64,000 nucleotides of DNA. Origin: Sphingomonas jinjuensis (GTDB lineage: Bacteria > Pseudomonadota > Alphaproteobacteria > Sphingomonadales > Sphingomonadaceae). Location of the stretch: assembly GCF_014197105.1 (NCBI RefSeq), contig NZ_JACIEV010000005.1, forward strand, positions 221,908-285,907, read 5' to 3'. Under the pieces are notes generated by a model. It was not told where the DNA came from and did not search any database. It saw only the letters and a program-made list of their open reading frames with translations. The position numbers and the translations under genes were made by a program. Shown in pieces: positions 24,294-32,899 of the stretch (the stretch's first letter is position 1; every line of letters starts with the position of its first letter).

Positions 24294-25265
24294 TCAGTGC
24301 CGTGACTCGATGCGCGCGCCGCCATCGGACTGCCGCACGACCTTCACCGGAAAGCCCAGTTCGAGCGCGTCGAGGAACGGATCGATCTCGCCCGTCCGCA
24401 ACGACGCGCTGATCCGCACCCGCGCCGCACGCGCGTCGGCAACGACGATCGGCGGCGTGCCATAGCGGTTGAGTTCGGCCACCGCCTTGCCCAGCGGCTC
24501 GTCCTCGAACACCAGCCGCCCCTCGCTCCAGCTCGACAGCGACGCGGCGTGCCCCTCGGCGTGGCGAAGCGAGATCGTCCCGGCGCGCGCGGTCAGCACG
24601 TCGTCGGGCTTCATCATCACCGCGGGGCCGTGCGCCGCTTCCGGGGTGACCGACACCTTCCCCTCGACCAGCGCGACGCGCACCGCGCCGGGCTCCAGCC
24701 GCACGTCGAATTCCGTTCCGTGCGCGGTCACGCGCTCGCCGCCCGCGACGACGACGAACGGCCGCGACTGATGCTTGGCGACGTCGAAAAAGGCCTGGCC
24801 GCGTTCGAGCACCAACCGCCGCTCGCTGTCGCTATAGGCCAGCCGCACCCGGCTCTCGGTGTTCAGCGTCATCCGCGATCCGTCGGGCAACCGAACGACC
24901 AGCCGCTGCCCGACCTCCGTCGCGAGCACCGGCGACGTCGGCGCTGCCACCTTGCCGCGCATGACGTACCAGGTCGCGAGCGGCGCCGCGGCCACCGCGA
25001 GGCAGGCCGCCGCCAGCGCCGGCCACCACCGCGCTGAAAGCCGCTCGCCCCGAACCAGCGCCGCACGAGCGACCGCCGCGTGGCGCATCGCCAGCAGATC
25101 GGGGTGGTCGCCCTCGGCCATCGCCGTCCCGCGCGCGGCGTCCACGCTACGCCAGGCCCGCTCGTTCTCCGGGTCCGCCAGCCACGCATCGAATCCGGCA
25201 AGTGGCAGCCCTTCCGCTCGCCGCTCGACCCAGTGCGCCGCCTCGATCAGCCGCGCGTCAGCCAA
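24294..25265 (-). CDS. FecR-type anti-sigma/sigma regulator
   Basis: 323 residues. A TTG start at 25265 is preferred: GGAGG lies 9 bp upstream and the start overlaps the sigma-factor stop by 8 bp. The N-terminal cytoplasmic domain has the FecR_N pattern (RLIEAAHWVERRAEGLPLAGFDAWLADPENERAW), then a single transmembrane helix (about 80-102) and the periplasmic FecR domain with VRLPDGSRMTLNTESRV and ERGQAFFDVAKH. It would sense the STN domain of the receptor in the periplasm and control the sigma factor in the cytoplasm. The 97 bp between this stop and the receptor start hold no clear terminator. Confidence 0.92.
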   Translation of the reverse strand: MADARLIEAAHWVERRAEGLPLAGFDAWLADPENERAWRSVDAARGTAMAEGDHPDLLAMRHAAVARAALVRGERLSARWWPALAAACLAVAAAPLATWYVMRGKVAAPTSPVLATEVGQRLVVRLPDGSRMTLNTESRVRLAYSDSERRLVLERGQAFFDVAKHQSRPFVVVAGGERVTAHGTEFDVRLEPGAVRVALVEGKVSVTPEAAHGPAVMMKPDDVLTARAGTISLRHAEGHAASLSSWSEGRLVFEDEPLGKAVAELNRYGTPPIVVADARAARVRISASLRTGEIDPFLDALELGFPVKVVRQSDGGARIESRH

Positions 25266-25800
25266 GCCGCCAATCCTCCAGCCGCATCGCGACATGCGCT
25301 AGCGCCCGCGCCTGATGCTTTTCGGCGGCACGTGTCGAAATGCCGAATGCACGGGCGACATCGGCCATCTTCAGCCCTTCCATCAGTCGCAACACGAACA
25401 CGTCGCGCGTCCTTTCCGGCAACTCCGCCAGCGCGTCGCGGATGCGCGCGGCAGCGTCCCTGCTTTCCAAGACGCGATCGGGCGCGAAATCCGAACTCGG
25501 CATGTCGATGCCGTCGATCGGCAGCGCCGGCCCACCGCGCACCGCCTCGCGCCGAGCGCGGTCGCGGAGCACGTTGGCGGCGGTGACGAACAGGAAATGC
25601 TCTGGCTGGCGGATATCGGCGGGGTCATCGTAGCGGCTCAGGCGAAGGAACACCTCCTGCACCATGTCGTCGGCATCCTCCGCCGAGGCGAGACGGCGGC
25701 GGAAATAGCGCCCCAGCGGCTGGGCATAGGTGCCGACCAGTGCGCGCAGCACCGATCCGCGTGCGGTGTCGTCCCCCGATCGTGCCGGCCTCTCCCCCAT
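25258..25800 (-). CDS. ECF sigma factor, FecI-like
   Basis: 180 residues from the ATG at 25800 (a TTG at 25836 would add 12 residues). Sigma-70 region 2 has ASAEDADDMVQEVFLRLSRY, region 4 has RIRDALAELPERTRDVFVLRLMEGLKMADVARAFGISTRAAEKH with the helix-turn-helix. There is no region 3, as in ECF factors. Sits first in the order sigma-FecR-receptor-DUF218, so the receptor genes are expected to be its targets. The 81 bp between its start and the divergent GH92 start could carry a promoter for each direction. Confidence 0.92.
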   Translation of the reverse strand: MGERPARSGDDTARGSVLRALVGTYAQPLGRYFRRRLASAEDADDMVQEVFLRLSRYDDPADIRQPEHFLFVTAANVLRDRARREAVRGGPALPIDGIDMPSSDFAPDRVLESRDAAARIRDALAELPERTRDVFVLRLMEGLKMADVARAFGISTRAAEKHQARALAHVAMRLEDWRLG

Positions 25801-25881
25801 GCGCGCGAGGAAGCGCGCGCCCACGCTTCCCGTCAAGCGCCAGCTTTACGCCCCCACTTCCCGCCGGTTAGGACGCGGCCC

Positions 25882-27909
25882 ATGAACCGGTCGCTCCCGC
25901 TGCTCGCGCTGTCCCTGGCCCTCACCGGCCATGCTTCGGCACAGGAGCGGCCGTCACAGCTGGTCGATCCCTTCGTCGGCACGCTCGCCGATTTCGGCCA
26001 GCTGACCCCCGCCGCGGTCGCGCCGTTCGGGATGGTGCAGCTCGGCCCAGACACCGCCCCGGCCAATCACGCCGGCTATGATCATGCCGCGACGACGCTG
26101 CTCGGCTTTTCGCACACCCGCGGCGTCGGCGTCGGCTGTGGTGGGGCCGGCGGCGACCTGATGGTGTCGCTGCGCTATGCCGACCGCGCCGGTCGGTCGC
26201 TGATCGACAAAGCCGGCGAAAGCGCGAGCGCCGGCATCTATCGTGTCCGCTACGACGACGGCATCGCTGCCGAACTCACCGCCACGCGCGGCGCCGGCGT
26301 CATCCGCCTGACGCTGCCGCGTGCCGGCGCGGTGACGCTGGCGATCGATCCCCGCCACAGCTATTCCAAGCGACTGTCCGCCAGCTGGACCAGACGTTCG
26401 AGCGATGGCCTTCGTGCCGAACTGATCGCGGGCTCGGTCTGCGACGTCGGCGCGTACCGGCTGTTCAGCGACACCGCGATCACGCTCAACGGTCGCCCGC
26501 TTCGGCAGACACTCTCGATCGGCGCCGGCGACGTGGCGCAGCTGTCGCTGACCGCCAGACCGGGCGACGTCGTCGAGGTTCGCACCGGTCTGTCCTCGGT
26601 CGATGGCGACGGTGCAGCGCTCGTCCGCCGCCGCGAGCTCGGCAGTCGCGCCTTCTCCGTCATTGCAGCGGCCACCGCATCGGCCTGGGACCGCGAACTC
26701 GGCCGCGTCCAGCCGCAGGGTCCACGCGACCAGCGCGCCCTGTTCTTCACCTCGCTCTACCGCGTGCTGCAAACCCCCGTCGCGATCGACGATCCCGATC
26801 GTCGCCACCGCGACAACGACGGCAGCATCGCCCGCTCGCCTGCCGGCCAGACGCGCTACGCCAGCTGGTCGCTGTGGGACAATTACCGTACCCAGCTGCC
26901 GCTGTTGGCGCTACTCCAGCCCCAGCGCGGCAACGATCTCGCCCGCTCGCTGGAGGTGCTCTATGCCCGCACCAAGCCGCAATGGGCGACCAAGACCGAA
27001 CCCTTCATCTCGGTGCGCACCGAGCATGCCGGCATCGCCCTGCTCGACCTTCGCCGCAAGGGTTTCGCCGCCTTCGACGCTCCCGCCACGCTCGCGGGCA
27101 TGATCGCCGACAGCGCCACGCTCCAGCGTGAAACGCCCGACCAGCAGATCGAGGCCGCCTATGACGACTGGGCCGTCGCCCAGCTCGCCGCCGACCTGGG
27201 TCGTCGCGACGTCGCCGCCGACTTCACGACGCGCGCGCTCGACTATCGCCCGATGTGGCGTTCGGTGTTCGAAACGCCGGGCGCCGACGGCGATACCGTC
27301 AAGGCGCGCGGGCTGTATCAGGGGACGCTGTGGCAATATCGTTGGGCACCGGTGTTCGACCTCGACTGGATGGCGAAGACCGTCGGCCGCGACCGCTTCG
27401 TCGATCAGCTCCACCATTTTTTCGACGCCGGCCTGTTCAACATGACCAACGAGCCGGACATCCACGTCCCCTGGCTCTTCGCTGCTCTCGGCAAGCCGCA
27501 GCCGACTGCGACGCTGGTCCACACCATCCTGACGAAGCCGATCGAGCATCCCTACACCAATGCCGGCAAGCTGCCGGTGCCCTTCGTCGGCCCCAGCTTC
27601 CAGCTCGCGCCGCAGGGTTTCGCCGACGGCATGGACGACGATGCTGGCGCAATGACCGCCTGGTACGTATTCGCCTCGCTCGGCCTTTATCCGCTGGTAC
27701 CGGGCGAGCCATGGTATCTGGTGTCGACGCCGGCCTTCGCGACGACGCGGATCGATATGGGCGGCGGCCGGACGTTGACGATCCGGCGGGCCGGCCCGGC
27801 TGCGGGTACTCCGGTGAGCGCCACGCTCGACGGCAATTCGCTGGCGGACTTCCGCGTCACCCATGCGGCGCTGGTGCGCGGCGGCGAGTTGGTGGTGACG
27901 ACCCGTTAG
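25882..27909 (+). CDS. GH92 family alpha-mannosidase-like glycoside hydrolase
   Basis: 675 residues from ATG 25882. A signal peptide covers 1-20 (LALSLALTGHASAQ). The GH92 family marks are present in order: QLVDPFVGTLADFGQLTPAAVAPFGMVQLGPDT, GYDHAATTLLGFSHTRGVGVGCG, WSLWDNYRTQLPLL, GLYQGTLWQYRWAPVFD, FNMTNEPDIHVPWLF, and the (N/D)DDAGAMTAWYVF catalytic block near 590. GH92 enzymes are calcium-dependent exo-alpha-mannosidases acting on N-glycans or fungal mannan; linkage specificity cannot be told. At about 675 residues it is somewhat short. Divergent from the sigma factor gene, 81 bp apart. Confidence 0.92.
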   Translation: MNRSLPLLALSLALTGHASAQERPSQLVDPFVGTLADFGQLTPAAVAPFGMVQLGPDTAPANHAGYDHAATTLLGFSHTRGVGVGCGGAGGDLMVSLRYADRAGRSLIDKAGESASAGIYRVRYDDGIAAELTATRGAGVIRLTLPRAGAVTLAIDPRHSYSKRLSASWTRRSSDGLRAELIAGSVCDVGAYRLFSDTAITLNGRPLRQTLSIGAGDVAQLSLTARPGDVVEVRTGLSSVDGDGAALVRRRELGSRAFSVIAAATASAWDRELGRVQPQGPRDQRALFFTSLYRVLQTPVAIDDPDRRHRDNDGSIARSPAGQTRYASWSLWDNYRTQLPLLALLQPQRGNDLARSLEVLYARTKPQWATKTEPFISVRTEHAGIALLDLRRKGFAAFDAPATLAGMIADSATLQRETPDQQIEAAYDDWAVAQLAADLGRRDVAADFTTRALDYRPMWRSVFETPGADGDTVKARGLYQGTLWQYRWAPVFDLDWMAKTVGRDRFVDQLHHFFDAGLFNMTNEPDIHVPWLFAALGKPQPTATLVHTILTKPIEHPYTNAGKLPVPFVGPSFQLAPQGFADGMDDDAGAMTAWYVFASLGLYPLVPGEPWYLVSTPAFATTRIDMGGGRTLTIRRAGPAAGTPVSATLDGNSLADFRVTHAALVRGGELVVTTR

Positions 27910-27916
27910 GCGAGCA

Positions 27917-28804
27917 TCACGCCAGCGTCGTCGCCAACGTCCACCAGCCCTTCGCGCTAGCGGCCTGCCCTGCAGCATCCCGCTCGGCTTCGCTCGCGAA
28001 CAGCGCGAAGCACGTCGCGCCCGACCCCGACATCCGCGACAACATCACGCCCGGCGCACCGGCCAGCAGCGCCAGCACCGCGTCGATCGCGGGCGCCAGC
28101 TGCCGCGCCGGCGGCTCCAGGTCGTTGCGTGACGCCAGCGCCCGATCGATCAACGCCCCCTCGGCGAGCGGCCCGCGATCGATCCCGTCCCAGCCGCCGA
28201 ACACCGCCGCCGTCGACACCGCAACCCCGGGATTGACCAGCAGCAATGGCGTCCGCGCGAGGCTGTCGTCGAGGAGCCGCAGCGCGTCGCCCCGCCCCTC
28301 GCCCAGCGTCGTCCGCCCGACCAGGCACGCCGGCACATCCGCCCCCAGCGACGACGCGATGTCCATCAACGCCGGCGCGTCCGGCGCAAGCCCATGCAAC
28401 GTCGCCAGCGCCCGCAACGTCGCCGCCGCATCGGCCGACCCGCCCCCGATCCCCGACGCGATCGGCAGTCGCTTGTCGAGCGTGATGGCATAATGCGCCG
28501 CGACGCCGAAGCGCTCGCGAAAGGCATCGACTGCGCGCGTCACGAGGTTATCGGCCCATCCCTGATTCCCTCTCCCACCGGGAGAGGGAGGGAGCGGCAC
28601 AGCCGCGGAAGGGTGAGGGTGTCCCAAAGCCGCCGCGAACGGGCCGACGACCTCGAAGCGGTCCCACTCCGCCTCCGCCACCGTCACCACATCGCCATCG
28701 CGCGCGAAGGCGAACAGCGTCTCCAGATCGTGATAGCCGTCCGCCCGCCGCCGCCGGACGTGCAGCGCCAGGTTGATCTTCGCCGGTGCCGCCTCGGCGA
28801 TCAT
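27917..28804 (-). CDS. ispE: 4-diphosphocytidyl-2-C-methyl-D-erythritol kinase, with an in-frame repeat insertion
   Basis: 295 residues from ATG 28804, which overlaps the stop of the TPR gene (ATGA). It phosphorylates CDP-ME in the MEP isoprenoid pathway. The GHMP kinase marks are PAKINLAL (Lys9), the ATP loop PIASGIGGGSADAAA (114-128) and LSRMSGSGATCFALF near the end. Between GPFAAAL and ADNLVTR, where family members have a few residues, this protein has about 23 extra (61-83, HPHPSAAVPLPPSPGGRGN), encoded by a palindromic repeat that is normally intergenic. The frame and all catalytic motifs are kept, so the enzyme is probably functional. Confidence 0.93.
   Translation of the reverse strand: MIAEAAPAKINLALHVRRRRADGYHDLETLFAFARDGDVVTVAEAEWDRFEVVGPFAAALGHPHPSAAVPLPPSPGGRGNQGWADNLVTRAVDAFRERFGVAAHYAITLDKRLPIASGIGGGSADAAATLRALATLHGLAPDAPALMDIASSLGADVPACLVGRTTLGEGRGDALRLLDDSLARTPLLLVNPGVAVSTAAVFGGWDGIDRGPLAEGALIDRALASRNDLEPPARQLAPAIDAVLALLAGAPGVMLSRMSGSGATCFALFASEAERDAAGQAASAKGWWTLATTLA
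28565..28620. repeat. Palindromic repeat (CCCTCTCCC/GGGAGAGGG family) inside ispE
   Basis: Contains CCCTCTCCCACCGGGAGAGGG followed by GGAGCGGCACAGCCGC and GAAGGGTGAGGG. The same core and end are found in the intergenic element at 4126-4216. Here it lies within the ispE reading frame on the minus strand without breaking it. Confidence 0.8.
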
Positions 28805-30426
28805 CGCTGCGTCGGCAATCCGCTCGCGACCTTGCCGGCCAGCCGCGTCGCCTCGTCGGGCTCCGCCACCACCGCCGCCGCGCGCCAAGCGTAGCGCGCT
28901 TCATAGCGTCGACCGACCGACCAATAGATGTCGCCCAGATGCTCTGCGATCTCGGCATTGTCGGGCTCCGCAGCCGCCGCCCGCTCGACGAGCGGCAGCG
29001 CCTTGGCGATATTGCCGCCAAGGAAATACACCCATCCCAGCGAGTCCGCGATCGACGCATTGTCCGGCGCCAGCGCCGCCGCGCGTTCGAGCAGCCGCGT
29101 CGCGTTCCTCACGTCGTCGCCGCGTTCGGCGCGTGCATAGCCCAGATAGTTGAGCGCCAGCGGCTCGTCGGGCGCCAGCTTCACCGCGCGTTCCAGCGCT
29201 GGCTTCGCCTCGGCCCAGCGACCCGCCTGGTCGAGCGCGCCGCCATATTGCATCCACGCCGTCCACGGCTCGCGCGCGGCGTCGGCGTCGAGGACGCGGC
29301 GATACCAGCGTGCCGCCTCCGCATATTGCCCCGCCAGCGTCAGCTGCTCGCCGTACCGCTGCCAGTCCGCGGCGACCGCACCCTCGCGCGTCGCCAGCGC
29401 CTTCGCCGCCGCGAGCGCCTCGTCGCTGCGGCCGGCGGCGGCCAGGATCGCAACCCGATTGGCCTGCGCCGCGGCGGCGAAGGGGTCGTCGCGGTCGAGC
29501 TTCGCGAGCGTCGCCAGCGCGCGATCGGTGCCGCCGTCGCGCGCCAGCGCATCCGCTAGCAACAGCCTGGCGCGTCCGTCGGTCGGATCGGCCACCAGCG
29601 CCGACCGGCTCAGCGCGATTGCGATCGCACTCGGCGAATCACCCCCCGCCAGATCGGCGGCGACACGGCCGAACAGCCGCGACACCCCGAACGCGAGCGT
29701 CGGCTTCGCAGGATAGCCGCGCCGCATCGCGACGACGACCGGATCGTCGCCATCGAGCAGCGCTCGCGCCTCCGCCTCCTGACCGCGCCCAAACAGCAGC
29801 TGCGCCGCCGCCACCGACAGGTCGGCCGGCGCCCCCGCACTGCGCGCCGCCGCCACTGCGGCCAGTCCCTGCGCCGTATCGCCGCGTGCGATCAGCAGCA
29901 GCGCGCGCGTCTCGTTGGCGAAACGCTGCGCCAGCGGATCGGGCCGAACCGCGGCGCGCCCGAGCACCGGCATCGGATCGACACCCTTCGCCGACGCGAT
30001 CCACCCGCGGACCGCCGGCGACAGGATCCCGAGCGGCGTCCGGTCGAGCGCCGCGACGCCGCGTTCCGCCGCCCCCGGGTCGTTGGCCTGCGCCGCCTCG
30101 CCGATCGCCAGCAGGGCAACGTCGGCGGGCACCTCGCCCTGCGTGCGCAATATCGCCGCCGCCCGGCTCGCCAGCGTCATGTCGCCCGCCGCCAGCGCCT
30201 CGCGAAACGCGCGCACCGCCAGCTTGGCATCGCCCGGCGCGCTCGACAGCGCCCGAGCATAGCCCGCCACCGCCACCTCGCTCCGCCCATCGGCATCGGC
30301 GGCACGCGCCTTTAGATAGGCCGCGACGTTGGGCGTGTCGGCGAGCGCCGGCAGCGGCAGGACGACCAGCAGCGCCGCCGCGCCGCCGAACAGATGCTTA
30401 CATGTTGGGATAGTTCGGGCCTCCAC
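28801..30426 (-). CDS. Exported tetratricopeptide repeat (TPR) protein
   Basis: About 541 residues from a GTG at 30426; the start is uncertain because the frame runs further into the ETF-QO gene and a CTG at 30393 could also serve. A hydrophobic segment with a signal-peptide-like end (LLVVLPLPALADT) follows the start. The rest is almost entirely helical repeats; clear TPR units near the C-terminus include EPWTAWMQYGGALDQAGRW, LALNYLGYARAERGDD and DSLGWVYFLGGNIAKALPL. It probably acts as a periplasmic or lipoprotein-like scaffold; partners unknown. Downstream of ETF-QO on the same strand, and overlapping ispE by 4 bp. Confidence 0.8.
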   Translation of the reverse strand: MEARTIPTCKHLFGGAAALLVVLPLPALADTPNVAAYLKARAADADGRSEVAVAGYARALSSAPGDAKLAVRAFREALAAGDMTLASRAAAILRTQGEVPADVALLAIGEAAQANDPGAAERGVAALDRTPLGILSPAVRGWIASAKGVDPMPVLGRAAVRPDPLAQRFANETRALLLIARGDTAQGLAAVAAARSAGAPADLSVAAAQLLFGRGQEAEARALLDGDDPVVVAMRRGYPAKPTLAFGVSRLFGRVAADLAGGDSPSAIAIALSRSALVADPTDGRARLLLADALARDGGTDRALATLAKLDRDDPFAAAAQANRVAILAAAGRSDEALAAAKALATREGAVAADWQRYGEQLTLAGQYAEAARWYRRVLDADAAREPWTAWMQYGGALDQAGRWAEAKPALERAVKLAPDEPLALNYLGYARAERGDDVRNATRLLERAAALAPDNASIADSLGWVYFLGGNIAKALPLVERAAAAEPDNAEIAEHLGDIYWSVGRRYEARYAWRAAAVVAEPDEATRLAGKVASGLPTQR

Positions 30427-32053
30427 CGCCCTCGGGCACCACCCAGTTGATGTTCTGGGTCGGGTCCTTGATGTCGCACGTCTTGCAGTGGACGCAGTTC
30501 TGGGCATTGATGACGAACTTCGGATCGCCCGTCTCCTGCCCCACCACCTCGTACACGCCCGCCGGGCAGTAACGCTGCGCCGGCTCGTCATAGAGCGGCA
30601 GGTTATAGTCGATCGGCCGCGACGGGTCCTTCAGCACCAGGTGGACCGGCTGGTCCTCCTCGTGGTTGGTGTTCGATAGGAACACCGACGACAGGCGATC
30701 GAACGTCAGCACGCCGTCCGCCTTGGGATAGAGTTTGGGCTTCACCAGATCCTTGCGCCAAAGCGTCTCGTGATCGGGATGATGCTTCATCGTGAAGGGC
30801 ATCTTCAGCCCCAGATGCTCCGCCCACATCGTCACGCCGGCCAGCCCCGATCCCAGGAAATCGCCGAACTTCTTCACCAGCGGCACGACGTTGCGGACTA
30901 TCGAGAGCTCCTTCTTCACCCACGATTGCTCGAATGCCTCGGGGTAAGCGACCAGTTCGTCATGCTCGCGCCCGGCCTGCACCGCCGCGAACGCCGCCTC
31001 GGCCGCCATCATCCCGCTCTTCATCGCGGTATGCGTGCCCTTGATCCGCGGCACGTTGAGGAACCCCGCACTATCCCCGATCAGCGCACCGCCCGGGAAC
31101 ACCAGCTTGGGGATCGACTGCAGCCCACCGTCGCTGATCGCGCGGGCGCCATAGCTGACGCGCTTGCCGCCCTTCAGCAGCGCGGCGACCTCGGGATGGG
31201 TCTTCCACTTCTGCATTTCCTGGAACGGCGAGGTGTAGGGATTGGTATAGTTCAGCCACGTCACGAAGCCGATCGACACCTGGCCGTTGGCCTGGTGATA
31301 GATCCAGCCGCCGCCATTGGCATCGTCGTCGAGCGGCCAGCCCTGGGTGTGGATCACCCGGCCCGGCACATGAAGTTCGGGATCGATGTCCCACAACTCC
31401 TTGACGCCCAGGCCATAGACCTGCGGATCGCTGTTCGCGGCGAGGTCGAACGTCCGGATCACCTGCTTGGTCAGCGACCCGCGGCAACCTTCGGCGAAGA
31501 AGGTGTACTTCGCATGCAGTTCGAGCCCCGGCTGGTAATCGCCCTTGTGCGTGCCGTCGCGCGCCACGCCCATGTCGCCGGTCGCGACGCCCTTTACCCG
31601 GCCCTGCTCGTCGTACAGCACTTCCGCCGCGGCGAAGCCCGGGAAGATCTCGACGCCCAGTTCTTCGGCCTGCCCCGCCAGCCAGCGGCACAGATTGCCC
31701 AGGCTGCCGGTATAGGTCCCCTTGTTGTGCAGGAACGGCGGCGTCCACAGGTGCGGCAGCACCGTCTTGCGCTTCGCCGACAGCACCCAGTGAAGGTTCT
31801 CCGTCACCGGCGTCTCCGCCATCGGGCACCCCTGCTCGCGCCAGTCGGGCAGCAGCTCGTCCAGGCTGCGCGGATCGACGACCGCGCCCGACAGGATATG
31901 GGCGCCGACCTCCGAACCCTTTTCGATGACGCAGACCGACAATTCGGCGCCAGCCTCGTTCGCCAGCTGTTTCAGCCGGATAGCCGCACTCAGGCCCGCG
32001 GGGCCAGCGCCGACGACCACCACGTCATAGGGCATCGACTCGCGTTCGCTCAT
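30398..32053 (-). CDS. Electron transfer flavoprotein-ubiquinone oxidoreductase
   Basis: 551 residues from ATG 32053, with GGGAGAA upstream. It passes electrons from ETF (fatty acid and amino acid oxidation) to ubiquinone at the inner membrane. The FAD motif GAGPAG is at 15-20. The [4Fe-4S] cluster ligands are visible near the C-terminus: Cys in RYCPAGVYEV and the three cysteines of CVHCKTCDIKDPTQ. The ending GGGGPNYPNM is shared by the family. A perfect 7-bp inverted repeat sits upstream at 32132-32151 and may be its operator. Neither etfA nor etfB is nearby. Confidence 0.96.
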   Translation of the reverse strand: MSERESMPYDVVVVGAGPAGLSAAIRLKQLANEAGAELSVCVIEKGSEVGAHILSGAVVDPRSLDELLPDWREQGCPMAETPVTENLHWVLSAKRKTVLPHLWTPPFLHNKGTYTGSLGNLCRWLAGQAEELGVEIFPGFAAAEVLYDEQGRVKGVATGDMGVARDGTHKGDYQPGLELHAKYTFFAEGCRGSLTKQVIRTFDLAANSDPQVYGLGVKELWDIDPELHVPGRVIHTQGWPLDDDANGGGWIYHQANGQVSIGFVTWLNYTNPYTSPFQEMQKWKTHPEVAALLKGGKRVSYGARAISDGGLQSIPKLVFPGGALIGDSAGFLNVPRIKGTHTAMKSGMMAAEAAFAAVQAGREHDELVAYPEAFEQSWVKKELSIVRNVVPLVKKFGDFLGSGLAGVTMWAEHLGLKMPFTMKHHPDHETLWRKDLVKPKLYPKADGVLTFDRLSSVFLSNTNHEEDQPVHLVLKDPSRPIDYNLPLYDEPAQRYCPAGVYEVVGQETGDPKFVINAQNCVHCKTCDIKDPTQNINWVVPEGGGGPNYPNM

Positions 32054-32131
32054 GGCACCATTCTCCCGCGTAGCCGTACCCGCGATCGGGCTTGGGTCGG
32101 CAACGTTCTGTCCTGCATTGCCGATCCGACA

Positions 32132-32151
32132 AGTTGACCGCCACGTCAACT
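32132..32151. promoter_or_regulatory. Palindromic operator-like site upstream of ETF-QO
   Basis: AGTTGAC-cgccac-GTCAACT is a perfect 7-bp inverted repeat with a 6-base centre in the 117-bp gap between the divergent ETF-QO and UDG-like genes. It resembles the operators of TetR-type repressors of lipid or amino acid catabolism, which commonly control ETF genes; which regulator binds is inference. Confidence 0.45.
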
Positions 32152-32170
32152 ATGCCCTTAGACAGCATCG

Positions 32171-32899
32171 ATGGGGGCAGATCAGCATTTCGACTGGCAC
32201 GGCGCCGCGGCGAGTGCGCTCGATTGGTGGGCAGACGCGGGCGTCGACATCCTGGTCGACGATACCCCCCGCGACTGGCTCGCCCCGCCGCCCGCCGCCG
32301 TGCCGAAACGGGCTTTGGTCGAACCGGCCGCCGTCGCCGCCGCGGCGATGCCCGACGACCTTGCCACCTTCCTCGCCTGGCGCGGCGGCGATGCCGTGCC
32401 CGAGGCGGCATGGCGCGGCGCGACGATCCTCGCCAGTGGCCCCGCCGACGCTACGGCAATGGTATTGCTCGACTGCCCGGACCGCGACGATGCCGACGAA
32501 GGCCGTTTGCTCGCGGGAGCATCGGGACGGCTGTTCGATCGCATGCTCGCCGCGATCGGCCTGTCCCGCGACGAGGTGCATATCGCCGCGGTCTGCGTCC
32601 GCCGCCCCGTCGCCGGTCGTCTGCCGCGCGAGGCGGAGGAACGGCTTCACGACATCGCTCGCCATCACGTCGGGCTGGTCGCCCCCAAGCGCCTGCTGGT
32701 GATGGGCAATGCGGCGAGCCGTGCGATCCTCGGGGCGGAACTCATGGCGACGCGGGGCTCTCTTCATCCCTTCGCGGCTAAGAACGGCAGCGTCGAGGTC
32801 GTCGCGAGCTTCCACCCGCGCTTCCTGATCGAGAAACCGGTCGCGAAGGCGGAAGCTTGGCGCGACCTGCAGTTGTTTAAGGGGGGAATGCCCGCATGA
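32171..32899 (+). CDS. Uracil-DNA glycosylase superfamily protein with degenerate active-site motif
   Basis: 242 residues. The C-terminal half fits the UDG superfamily (family 4/5/UdgX-like): DEGRLLAGASGRLFDRMLAAIGL (109-131) matches the EGR-x-F-x-G-x-x-GRL block and SFHPRFLIEKP (His215) matches motif 2. But the motif that is usually GEAPG is LDCPD (100-104), and the four cysteines that hold the Fe-S cluster in families 4 and 5 are absent. So it may be catalytically altered or inactive. The stop overlaps the transglycosylase start by 4 bp. Confidence 0.8.
   Translation: MGADQHFDWHGAAASALDWWADAGVDILVDDTPRDWLAPPPAAVPKRALVEPAAVAAAAMPDDLATFLAWRGGDAVPEAAWRGATILASGPADATAMVLLDCPDRDDADEGRLLAGASGRLFDRMLAAIGLSRDEVHIAAVCVRRPVAGRLPREAEERLHDIARHHVGLVAPKRLLVMGNAASRAILGAELMATRGSLHPFAAKNGSVEVVASFHPRFLIEKPVAKAEAWRDLQLFKGGMPA

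Noticed and set aside
20918..24412. Very long open frame (over 1,000 codons) on the plus strand opposite the TonB-dependent receptor
   Set aside because: It mirrors the receptor, FecR and DUF218 genes on the other strand, has Arg/Ala-heavy composition, and no domain. High-GC codon bias creates such shadow frames.
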